In this document: positions 57,025 to 64,000 of the stretch, one piece after another
Numbering within the stretch: position 1 is the stretch's first letter
Layout of the letters: each line of letters begins with the position of its first letter
Source of the DNA: Bacteroidales bacterium
GTDB taxonomy: Bacteria > Bacteroidota > Bacteroidia > Bacteroidales > F082
Reading direction: 5' to 3'
NCBI GenBank assembly: GCA_024681295.1
Contig: JAILBC010000055.1
Span: 1-64,000, forward strand
DNA: 64,000 nucleotides
The notes under the pieces: generated by a model
What the model saw: only the letters and a program-made list of their open reading frames with translations
Told to the model about the DNA's origin: nothing
Database searches by the model: none
Position numbers and translations under genes: made by a program

Positions 57025-58296
57025 TTATTCCACGACGACCTTTCGCGCAACACCTACATCAGACTTCAGAAAATAGACACCAAAAGCAAGCGAGAATGTA
57101 TGCTTGCCATTCTCGGACTGGCTGGTGGCAATCACCTGGCCAAGCGTGTTAAAAACGGTCAGGTGTGAAACGCCTTCGACGGTGAAAGTGCCGTTGGACG
57201 GATTCGGGAACACTTTGAAGGCGTTCTCCGAAAGCTCACCGACACCGACGGTTTCCCAGCTGCGGTTGGAAAGCAGGCGGGTCTCAGGCTTCGTGGCCTC
57301 AACGCCTTGAACAACGATGTTACCATGATCGAATTGGCTCGCCTGACAAGTGTAACTGGTGACGCCAGCGCCGACAAAGTCGATGACCCTGAGGTCGCCG
57401 CCAGAGTTCCATTCGCAGATGTTGTAACCCATAAGGTCGTATCCTGTTGGAGCATTCCAATTCAACTCGATGGTGTTGTTAATACCGGTGAGGTAGGCCA
57501 TGTGAATGGTCTCTTTTGGATAGCTTTCGATGGGACATGGGACTCCGTCTGTACCAATAGCTGTAATAGTGTAGGTACGAGAGGCGGCGTCACTTCCGAT
57601 TTCGTCGATAAAGGTACCAGCAGAGTAGTCAACTGTGTTGATAACCATGCCGTCACGTTTGATTTCTACTTGACCGACGTATTCTGCTTGTGCTGGCGTA
57701 GTAGGCCAGGTGACCATGTTGTGATTAGATTCTAGGTCACATGTAGCAAGCTCGATTTCGACGTTGTCACGAACTTGGATTGTGTCGTATAGTTCGCCGC
57801 AATCATTGTAGATACGAACCCAGTAAGAGCCTGGTTCTGTGACTGTAATGTCGTTGTTTGTTGAACCTGTTGACCATTGGTAGTTGTAGCCACCATAAGC
57901 AGTGAGTGTAATTTGGTCTCCTGTGCGTTTCCAAACATAATCTTGTGCAAAAGGTTCGTTTGCGCTAAAATCATGAAAAACGACGTAGAAGTCTCTGTAG
58001 TAAATTTCACAGCCTTGTACATAATGAATTTCAAGTTGCATAGCAGTAGTTGGTATTAATACCAGTTGGTCATAAGATTGTTGTATAGGCTGTTGTGTGT
58101 ACCAGTCTAAGACACCCCATATTACTTGATTGTTGCAACCAGCTTCTTTTGTAAAGATAATGCTGTCGTAATCATTTAAACAAAAGTCGAAAACCTGTTG
58201 GTTTTGAATCTCAGTGATGTTGAGAGTGAGATAGTTTTGCGCATTTACTGCATTTCCTAAAAGGAACAGTATCACAAAGGTCACAATCTGTTTCAT
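57025..58296 (-). CDS. Secreted protein with T9SS C-terminal sorting domain
   Basis: Paralog of 6078-7382; C-terminus VFPNPSNGTFTVEGVSHLTVFNTLGQVIATSQSENGKHTFSLAFGVYFLKSDVGVARKVVVE. Confidence 0.8.
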   Translation of the reverse strand: MKQIVTFVILFLLGNAVNAQNYLTLNITEIQNQQVFDFCLNDYDSIIFTKEAGCNNQVIWGVLDWYTQQPIQQSYDQLVLIPTTAMQLEIHYVQGCEIYYRDFYVVFHDFSANEPFAQDYVWKRTGDQITLTAYGGYNYQWSTGSTNNDITVTEPGSYWVRIYNDCGELYDTIQVRDNVEIELATCDLESNHNMVTWPTTPAQAEYVGQVEIKRDGMVINTVDYSAGTFIDEIGSDAASRTYTITAIGTDGVPCPIESYPKETIHMAYLTGINNTIELNWNAPTGYDLMGYNICEWNSGGDLRVIDFVGAGVTSYTCQASQFDHGNIVVQGVEATKPETRLLSNRSWETVGVGELSENAFKVFPNPSNGTFTVEGVSHLTVFNTLGQVIATSQSENGKHTFSLAFGVYFLKSDVGVARKVVVE

Positions 58297-58579
58297 TTTT
58301 CTTTCTCCTTTTTTTTTGTTAATGTTAGTTCAGTGATCAACATAAAAAGGCGTGGAAGTAATCCTTGCTTGAACTCCGGGTTACCACGCCCACGCTTTCT
58401 AACAAGTTCATCCACGCCGTAACATTACGACGTTTCGAGAACTTATTCTTGAAAGCGTGTCCTAAAAAGGAGCATTGTGGTAATTTGGAGTTCAAGAATA
58501 GCTTCGATCCGCTATTTAATTATGTCAGTTGTTCGTTGTTTGCTACATACAATTCAAATTGGTTAACGATGCAAAGATA
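58297..58579 (-). promoter_or_regulatory. Long structured 5' leader of T9SS protein (leader B) with -7 box at 58571-58579
   Basis: TTCAAGAATA/TATTCTTGAA (58491-58500/58444-58453), GGAGTTCAA/TTGAACTCC (58487-58495/58369-58377), GTGGTAA/TTACCAC (58477-58483/58381-58387), GAAAGCGT/ACGCTTTC (58451-58458/58392-58399); block TTAATTATGTCAGTT 58516-58530 shared with leader A. Confidence 0.5.
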
Positions 58580-58629
58580 GTGTTTTCTGTTTTTAAAGGC
58601 AAAGGAAATAATGGAAATAACAATTATCA

Positions 58630-58685
58630 AAAACAATATCCAAATATTTTTTTTGAGTAAATTTTCCATATTTGAATATTGTTTT
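58630..58685 (+). repeat. 56-bp dyad-containing repeat, upstream copy
   Basis: AAAACAATATCCAAATATT...TTTTCCATATTTGAATATTGTTTT; 51/56 identical to 59918-59973. Confidence 0.85.
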
Positions 58686-58715
58686 GTATTTTTGCAGGGT
58701 TAAAATCAAAGCGTT

Positions 58716-59918
58716 ATGGACATTAATCCGGAAATACTCTATCGCAACTCACACCGTGTGGTATCGCAGGTGAGCCTCGATTTCAAGAGAGACCTGCACA
58801 GCAAGATCAACTGGAACGCCCGTATCATCGGCATCAAGGGACCCAAAGGCGTAGGGAAATCCACCCTGCTGAAACAGCATATCAAAGAGACTTTCCCCGA
58901 CGACAGCAAGGTGCTGTACGTGTCGCTCGACAACATGTGGTTCGCCAACAACAGCCTCGCCGACCTGGTAGAATACCACTACACCCACGGCGGTACTTAC
59001 CTCTTTTTGGATGAAGTCCACAAATACGAGCATTGGCAAACCTACATCAAAAACATCTACGATGATTACCCCACCATGCACGTGGTGTTCACCGGCAGTT
59101 CCATGCTCAAACTCGACAAAGGCGAGGGCGACCTGTCGCGCCGCGTGGCCATATACACCATGAACGGACTGTCGTTCCGCGAATACCTTATGTTCGAGAA
59201 CATCCTGCAATTCGAGAAACTATCACTAGACGACATTCTCAAACGCCATACGCAGATTGCCACAGCCATCGCTGATAAAATCCACATCCTCCCCCATTGG
59301 GAAAACTATTATCGCCATGGCTATTATCCTTTTTATAAGGAAGACCTCCCCGGCTTCCATGCCAAACTCCTCGAAGTGGCACAACAAACCATCGAGATCG
59401 ACATCCCCTTCGTGGAAAAAGTAGAATACGTCACCATCCAAAAGCTGAAGAAACTCCTTGGCATCATCGCCTTACAGGTTCCCTTCACTCCCAAAATGGA
59501 AGAACTGTATCAACAACTGGAAACCAGCCGGGAACAAGGACTCAAATTGCTGGATCTGCTTGAAAAAGGCGCCTTGCTTGGACAGCTCAAAACCCGCACG
59601 AAAGCAGTAAAACAAATGTCCGCGCCCGAAAAGCTGTTCCTCGACAATCCCAACCTGATGTATGCCTACAACCCGTCTCCTGAGATCGGAACGATTAGGG
59701 AGACTTTCTTCTACAATCAAGTCAGTCGGACGCATGAACTTAACGCGCCTGCCAAAGGCGATTTCCTCATTGACGGGAGATACCTCATCGAGGTAGGTGG
59801 CGCCGACAAGACCTTCAAGCAGATCAAAGACATTCACAATAGCTACCTTGCCATCGATGATGTGGAATTCGGACGAGGAAACAAGATTCCTTTGTGGATG
59901 TTTGGGTTTTTATATTGA
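58716..59918 (+). CDS. AAA-family ATPase with DUF4143-like C-terminus
   Basis: Walker A GPKGVGKSTLL, Walker B YLFLDEVHKYE, sensor FTGSSML. Confidence 0.9.
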   Translation: MDINPEILYRNSHRVVSQVSLDFKRDLHSKINWNARIIGIKGPKGVGKSTLLKQHIKETFPDDSKVLYVSLDNMWFANNSLADLVEYHYTHGGTYLFLDEVHKYEHWQTYIKNIYDDYPTMHVVFTGSSMLKLDKGEGDLSRRVAIYTMNGLSFREYLMFENILQFEKLSLDDILKRHTQIATAIADKIHILPHWENYYRHGYYPFYKEDLPGFHAKLLEVAQQTIEIDIPFVEKVEYVTIQKLKKLLGIIALQVPFTPKMEELYQQLETSREQGLKLLDLLEKGALLGQLKTRTKAVKQMSAPEKLFLDNPNLMYAYNPSPEIGTIRETFFYNQVSRTHELNAPAKGDFLIDGRYLIEVGGADKTFKQIKDIHNSYLAIDDVEFGRGNKIPLWMFGFLY

Positions 59919-59973
59919 AAACAATATCCAAATATTGTTTTTTAGATAATTTTCCATATTTGGATATTGTTTT
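59918..59973 (+). repeat. 56-bp dyad-containing repeat, downstream copy
   Basis: AAAACAATATCCAAATATTGTTTT...TTTTCCATATTTGGATATTGTTTT; begins at last base of the ATPase stop codon; further dyad TTTTCAATATTCAAATATTGTTTTC at 59983-60007. Confidence 0.85.
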
Positions 59974-60028
59974 CTGGTTAGATTTTCAATATTCAAATAT
60001 TGTTTTCATGCGAAAGACTGGGCTTCGA

Positions 60029-60244
60029 TTACCTCAAAATCATGAAAGCCAAGAAAATAAGAAAACCTATTAGGCAACTCCAACCGTAAAGACGGGCGTC
60101 GTTTTCTTTTTTTCTCATTAAACTAATCAGCGCCATGATTCCTCCTAACGGAAAGATAAACAGTGTCACAAAACAAATCCAAAACTGGGGGTCGGATTCA
60201 AAATCAGATTCTTTTTTTTCTGGTTGGGGTTTATTCGCGTCCAT
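60029..60244 (-). CDS. Small hypothetical membrane protein
   Basis: 71 aa, two TM segments. Confidence 0.5.
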   Translation of the reverse strand: MDANKPQPEKKESDFESDPQFWICFVTLFIFPLGGIMALISLMRKKENDARLYGWSCLIGFLIFLAFMILR

Positions 60245-60257
60245 TATTTCTTTGTTT

Positions 60258-61235
60258 TTAACGATTATCTAGTCGGCAACGCATATTCTGAAGGACATTC
60301 CCACCGAAAAGCCATGAATCGGCGAAATGAAGGTTGCCTTTAGGGAACATCGCTTCGTAAGCTGGGATGAAGACCATCTCGGGATCTAGGTCGAGACAAA
60401 CCGTTGTGTGCTCATGCAAGTAGGTTCGGGTCGGGCAGGGAACAATTAAAACACTGTCGCGAGTGTCATTGTATTTGGCCATACCTAATTTATATGAGGC
60501 GGGAATGGTATCGGTGGACATCGTCCAGGTTGTAGGGTTGACCCCGACCACATCTCCCAACGAGACCATGCTCATGGCAGAGGGATCGGTCACGGAGTTG
60601 AAGATGACCAAACCTTGCATCAGGCTGTCGGTGGCAGGTTTCAGGGCTTCGGGATATTCAGCTAACTCCTCAGCTGTAACATGATAACCAATGCAATAGG
60701 CGGCCACCATTTGCTGACGTTGCTCAGCGGTCATGCCATGCTTCAGCAACTCAATAAGCATCTGGGAACCCTGACTGTGGCCCATTAAAAAGAAGGGACG
60801 GCCGTGGTTGTAGTTTGCCATATAATATTGGAAGGCATCGTTGACATCGGCTGAGGCAAAAGCGGCTATTATTTCTAGAGAATCTAGAGGTTGCTGGTAA
60901 GCTTCAAAGATCATCTGACGGTAATACGGCGCATAGAAGTTATACTCGCCATACAGCATTTGGTTAAACCGCTGGTTGCCATTGGCTTCTTCACGAACCT
61001 CAGGCAAAGTGATGTCGGCATACCATGAGGAACCGTTGTCATTAAAAGAGATCCCAGAAACCGTCGGATAGACGTAAAACACATCCGCTTCATGGCTTTC
61101 ATCACCCCAGGAATACCAGTAAGTCGTATCGGAATAATCGATCCGTAAAGGCTCAACGGGTTTGTTCTCATGACACGAGACAAACATTAAACAACTCAGT
61201 ATCAACGCAATATAAGCATTTCTCATAGTTTTCAT
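60258..61235 (-). CDS. DUF3089-like alpha/beta-hydrolase lipoprotein
   Basis: Lipobox LMFVSC; ADVFYVYPTVSG; FFLMGHSQGSQML. Confidence 0.8.
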   Translation of the reverse strand: MKTMRNAYIALILSCLMFVSCHENKPVEPLRIDYSDTTYWYSWGDESHEADVFYVYPTVSGISFNDNGSSWYADITLPEVREEANGNQRFNQMLYGEYNFYAPYYRQMIFEAYQQPLDSLEIIAAFASADVNDAFQYYMANYNHGRPFFLMGHSQGSQMLIELLKHGMTAEQRQQMVAAYCIGYHVTAEELAEYPEALKPATDSLMQGLVIFNSVTDPSAMSMVSLGDVVGVNPTTWTMSTDTIPASYKLGMAKYNDTRDSVLIVPCPTRTYLHEHTTVCLDLDPEMVFIPAYEAMFPKGNLHFADSWLFGGNVLQNMRCRLDNR

Positions 61236-61310
61236 AAAATCATTTTTTTTATCGTACAAAAGTACTAATTTTGCATTCGGAAAAGAATCTTTAAATCTTA
61301 AATATCAAAT

Positions 61311-62609
61311 ATGAAAAGAGACGAAAAAATCTTTGATCTGATTCGCCAAGAAAAAGAGCGTCAGATGCACGGAATCGAGCTCATCGCTTCGGAGAACTTT
61401 GTCAGTGAGCAAGTACTGGAGGCCATGGGTTCAGTCATGACCAACAAGTACGCCGAGGGTTATCCCGGCAAGCGTTACTATGGCGGCTGCCAGATTGTCG
61501 ACCAGAGCGAGCAAATCGCCATCGACCGCGCCTGCGCCTTGTTCAACGCCACTTTCGCCAACGTGCAGCCCCACTCGGGCGCCCAGGCCAACATGGCTGT
61601 GATGCAGGCTTTGCTGGAACCCGGTGACACCTTCATGGGTCTCGACCTCTCGCACGGTGGTCACCTCTCACACGGCAGCCCGGTGAATGCCTCCGGTATG
61701 CTCTACAAGCCCGTCGCCTACCACGTGGCCAAGGAAACTGGCCGCGTCGACTACGACGAGATGGAGAAGATCGCCCTCGAGTGCAAGCCCCGCCTCATCG
61801 TCGCCGGTGCTTCGGCTTACAGCCGTGACTGGGACTACAAGCGCATGCGTGAAATCGCCGACAAGGTAGGTGCCGTCCTCATGGCCGACATCAGCCACCC
61901 CGCCGGTCTCATCGCCAAGGGCCTCTTGAACGACCCGCTGGAGTACTGCCACATCATCACCACCACCACCCACAAGACCCTCCGCGGTCCCCGTGGCGGC
62001 ATGATTTTGATCCGTCATGACTTCGAAGATCCTCGTGGCCGCAAGACCCCGAAGGGCGAGACGAAGATGATGTCAGCCCTCATCAACAGCGCCGTGTTCC
62101 CGGGCATCCAAGGTGGTCCGCTCGAGCACGTCATCGCCTCCAAGGCAGTGGCCTTCGGCGAAGCCCTGACCGACGAGTATAAGGAGTACATCATGCAGGT
62201 TCGCAAGAACGCCAGCGTCATGGCCCAGGCCTTTGTCGACAAAGGTTACCAGGTCATCAGTGGCGGCACCGACAACCACTCCATGCTGATCGACCTCCGC
62301 GGCAAGTTCCCGGAGATTACCGGTAAGATGGTGGAGAACACCCTCGTTCTGGCCGACATCACCGTCAACAAGAACATGGTGCCCTTCGACAGCCGCTCGC
62401 CTTTCCTGACCTCTGGTCTGCGTGTTGGCACTCCCGCCATCACCACCCGTGGCCTGAAGGAAGACAAGATGCCCATCATCGTCGACCTGATCGACGACGT
62501 CATCGGCGACATCAATCCTGAGACCAAGACCGCTTCGGAGGCCAAGATTGCCGCCGTCCGCGCCGAAGTCAACAAGATGATGAAGGACTATCCGCTCTTC
62601 GCTTGGTAA
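61311..62609 (+). CDS. glyA: Serine hydroxymethyltransferase
   Basis: [54 protein letters not shown]. Confidence 0.97.
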   Translation: MKRDEKIFDLIRQEKERQMHGIELIASENFVSEQVLEAMGSVMTNKYAEGYPGKRYYGGCQIVDQSEQIAIDRACALFNATFANVQPHSGAQANMAVMQALLEPGDTFMGLDLSHGGHLSHGSPVNASGMLYKPVAYHVAKETGRVDYDEMEKIALECKPRLIVAGASAYSRDWDYKRMREIADKVGAVLMADISHPAGLIAKGLLNDPLEYCHIITTTTHKTLRGPRGGMILIRHDFEDPRGRKTPKGETKMMSALINSAVFPGIQGGPLEHVIASKAVAFGEALTDEYKEYIMQVRKNASVMAQAFVDKGYQVISGGTDNHSMLIDLRGKFPEITGKMVENTLVLADITVNKNMVPFDSRSPFLTSGLRVGTPAITTRGLKEDKMPIIVDLIDDVIGDINPETKTASEAKIAAVRAEVNKMMKDYPLFAW

Positions 62610-62631
62610 GTCTAAACCAGCCCATTTACAA

Positions 62632-62670
62632 AGAGGGTGGCCATATTTGATGTGGCCACCCTCTCTTTTT
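62632..62670 (+). terminator. Intrinsic terminator of glyA
   Basis: AGAGGGTGGCCA...TGGCCACCCTCT then CTTTTT. Confidence 0.85.
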
Positions 62671-62682
62671 AAGCCCGAAAAA

Positions 62683-63630
62683 CTAGTAGGGCTTACCTGA
62701 TTCCAGATTCTTGACTTTCACCCATTTTGTACCATCACGAGGAGCGACACCTGGGACTCCCGTGGTAATCATCCAAACGGTATTGTCATCGGCTCCATAT
62801 TGATAACTTCCAAACAAATTGAAGTTCTGCGAAATATTTGCAGATTCCACATCAACCCATTCGTTGGTAGCCGCACAGCGCACACGGACATTTCGAACCT
62901 CCATGGTTCGAACCTCGCCAGAGGTCTCCACTTGAAAGTTTTCAAGAAAAACTGCCATATTTCCCTTGAAAGAAAGGTTAGGGGCTCCCAAATCATAAAC
63001 ACAAAGTTTTGTCCATGTTTTCGTCCCAAGGTCACAAAACCATTGTTCTATCGTAGTATTCCCCGTTAGTTCCGACCGTCCACACTGAAGAAGCATCCTA
63101 TACCAGCGACCTGCTTTCCACGGATAATCTTGAAGGTGATGCGCTCCCTCTCCTTCATGGCCAAAACTATCATCGGCAACCTTACCCTCGGGCCAAATCC
63201 TCTTGGCTCTCATTGTCGTTTTCATTCCATTTTTATCCCAACAGTACACATCCCAAAATGACAAGATACCATTATAGCGGTTAGGGTTAACAGCATTTCG
63301 TTGAAATCCGGCATAACCAGCAATATTATCCAATTCAATCCTTTCGTACTGAGTGAGTTGATCTTCATAATCAAGATAGAAATTCGCCAAGCTGCAATAG
63401 GTGCCAGAAGGCACATAATCCGCCTTAAAATCAACTGATATCTCATTAAATTTACCAACCACACCGGTATTATACCAAGCACACAGATAAGGTGAGCGCG
63501 ACTTGCTCGTCTTATTGTAATTCGCTATTTCTTGTTTGTTGGGAAAACGCATCAGAGCGTTCCAATCCCTTTGCTGGGCATAGGTCTGCATGGCAGACAA
63601 CATGAATAGAAAGACGAGGCATTTTCTCAT
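62683..63630 (-). CDS. Secreted hypothetical protein (DUF3472-like)
   Basis: Signal peptide MRKCLVFLFMLSAMQTYAQ; start moved from ORF start 63780 since that lies upstream of the promoter region. Confidence 0.5.
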   Translation of the reverse strand: MRKCLVFLFMLSAMQTYAQQRDWNALMRFPNKQEIANYNKTSKSRSPYLCAWYNTGVVGKFNEISVDFKADYVPSGTYCSLANFYLDYEDQLTQYERIELDNIAGYAGFQRNAVNPNRYNGILSFWDVYCWDKNGMKTTMRAKRIWPEGKVADDSFGHEGEGAHHLQDYPWKAGRWYRMLLQCGRSELTGNTTIEQWFCDLGTKTWTKLCVYDLGAPNLSFKGNMAVFLENFQVETSGEVRTMEVRNVRVRCAATNEWVDVESANISQNFNLFGSYQYGADDNTVWMITTGVPGVAPRDGTKWVKVKNLESGKPY

Positions 63631-63678
63631 GGTATTCCGTTTTTTTATAACTTTGCGAACAGCAAAAATACAAAAAAC

Positions 63679-64000
63679 ATGAAAATCGTCAATTTTGCTG
63701 ACAGCAATAGTGTCATCAACCAGTATGTGTCCGAACTGAGGGATGTCCGCATCCAGGGCGACCGTAACACCTTTCGCCATAATCTCGAGCGCATCGGACA
63801 GTTGATGGCCTACGAGGTGAGCAAAACCCTCACCTACTCTGAAAAGGAAATCCAGACGCCCTTAGCCAAGGCCAAAGCCAACACCCACGACGATGAGATC
63901 GTGCTGGCCACCGTGTTCCGTGCGGGACTCCCCTTCCATCAAGGTTTTCTCGATGTGTTCGACCATGCCGGCAACGCCTTCGTGTCGGCCTATCGCTACT
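63679..64000 (+). CDS. upp: Uracil phosphoribosyltransferase, partial (runs off right edge)
   Basis: MKIVNFADSNSVINQYVSELRDVRIQGDRNTFRHNLERIGQLMAYEVSKTL...VLATVFRAGLPFHQGFLDVFDHAGNAFVSAYRY. Confidence 0.85.
   Translation, partial: MKIVNFADSNSVINQYVSELRDVRIQGDRNTFRHNLERIGQLMAYEVSKTLTYSEKEIQTPLAKAKANTHDDEIVLATVFRAGLPFHQGFLDVFDHAGNAFVSAYRY

Noticed and set aside
59918-60007. AT-rich dyads as an oriT or phage attachment site
   Set aside because: No relaxase, integrase or tRNA nearby; dyads flank one ATPase gene, better described as cassette boundary or operator.
1-64000. Search for tRNA/rRNA genes
   Set aside because: No convincing cloverleaf or rRNA signature found by eye; a tRNAscan/barrnap run would be needed to exclude them.

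Overview
64 kb of a Bacteroidales-like chromosome (Bacteroidetes -7 boxes TAnnTTTGC, T9SS C-terminal sorting domains, gingipain-family proteases, little Shine-Dalgarno use). Most of it is ordinary housekeeping: two POT transporters, valS, slyD-type FKBP, tsaC, ctpA, hisS, hutH, iorAB, recX, glyA and upp, with partial CDSs at both edges. I found no rRNA, tRNA or CRISPR. The observations I rate highest: (1) two paralogous T9SS-secreted proteins about 50 kb apart are both preceded by ~280-nt leaders with a conserved 5' block, an unusual shared AAAGGAGAAA site, and many long crossing or mutually exclusive stems, which makes them a candidate undescribed structured cis-regulatory RNA (or structured DNA element); (2) an AAA/DUF4143 ATPase gene with its promoter is bracketed by ~56-bp dyad-rich direct repeats, a candidate mobile or amplifying cassette or autoregulated unit; (3) the 3' end of valS is present twice, ~1 kb apart, differing only at synonymous positions, a scar of insertion or allele replacement that carried in a lipoprotein gene and a PIN remnant; (4) three tandem C25 proteases form one Kgp-like plus two Rgp-like genes with the specificity residues apparently kept; (5) heptanucleotide tandem repeats lie inside valS and exactly at the junction of a reversed-order ADH-ALDH fusion; (6) HEPN, HipS and PIN toxin-antitoxin genes have internal deletions or truncations. 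All calls come from reading the sequence and from remembered family knowledge; no searches were run.
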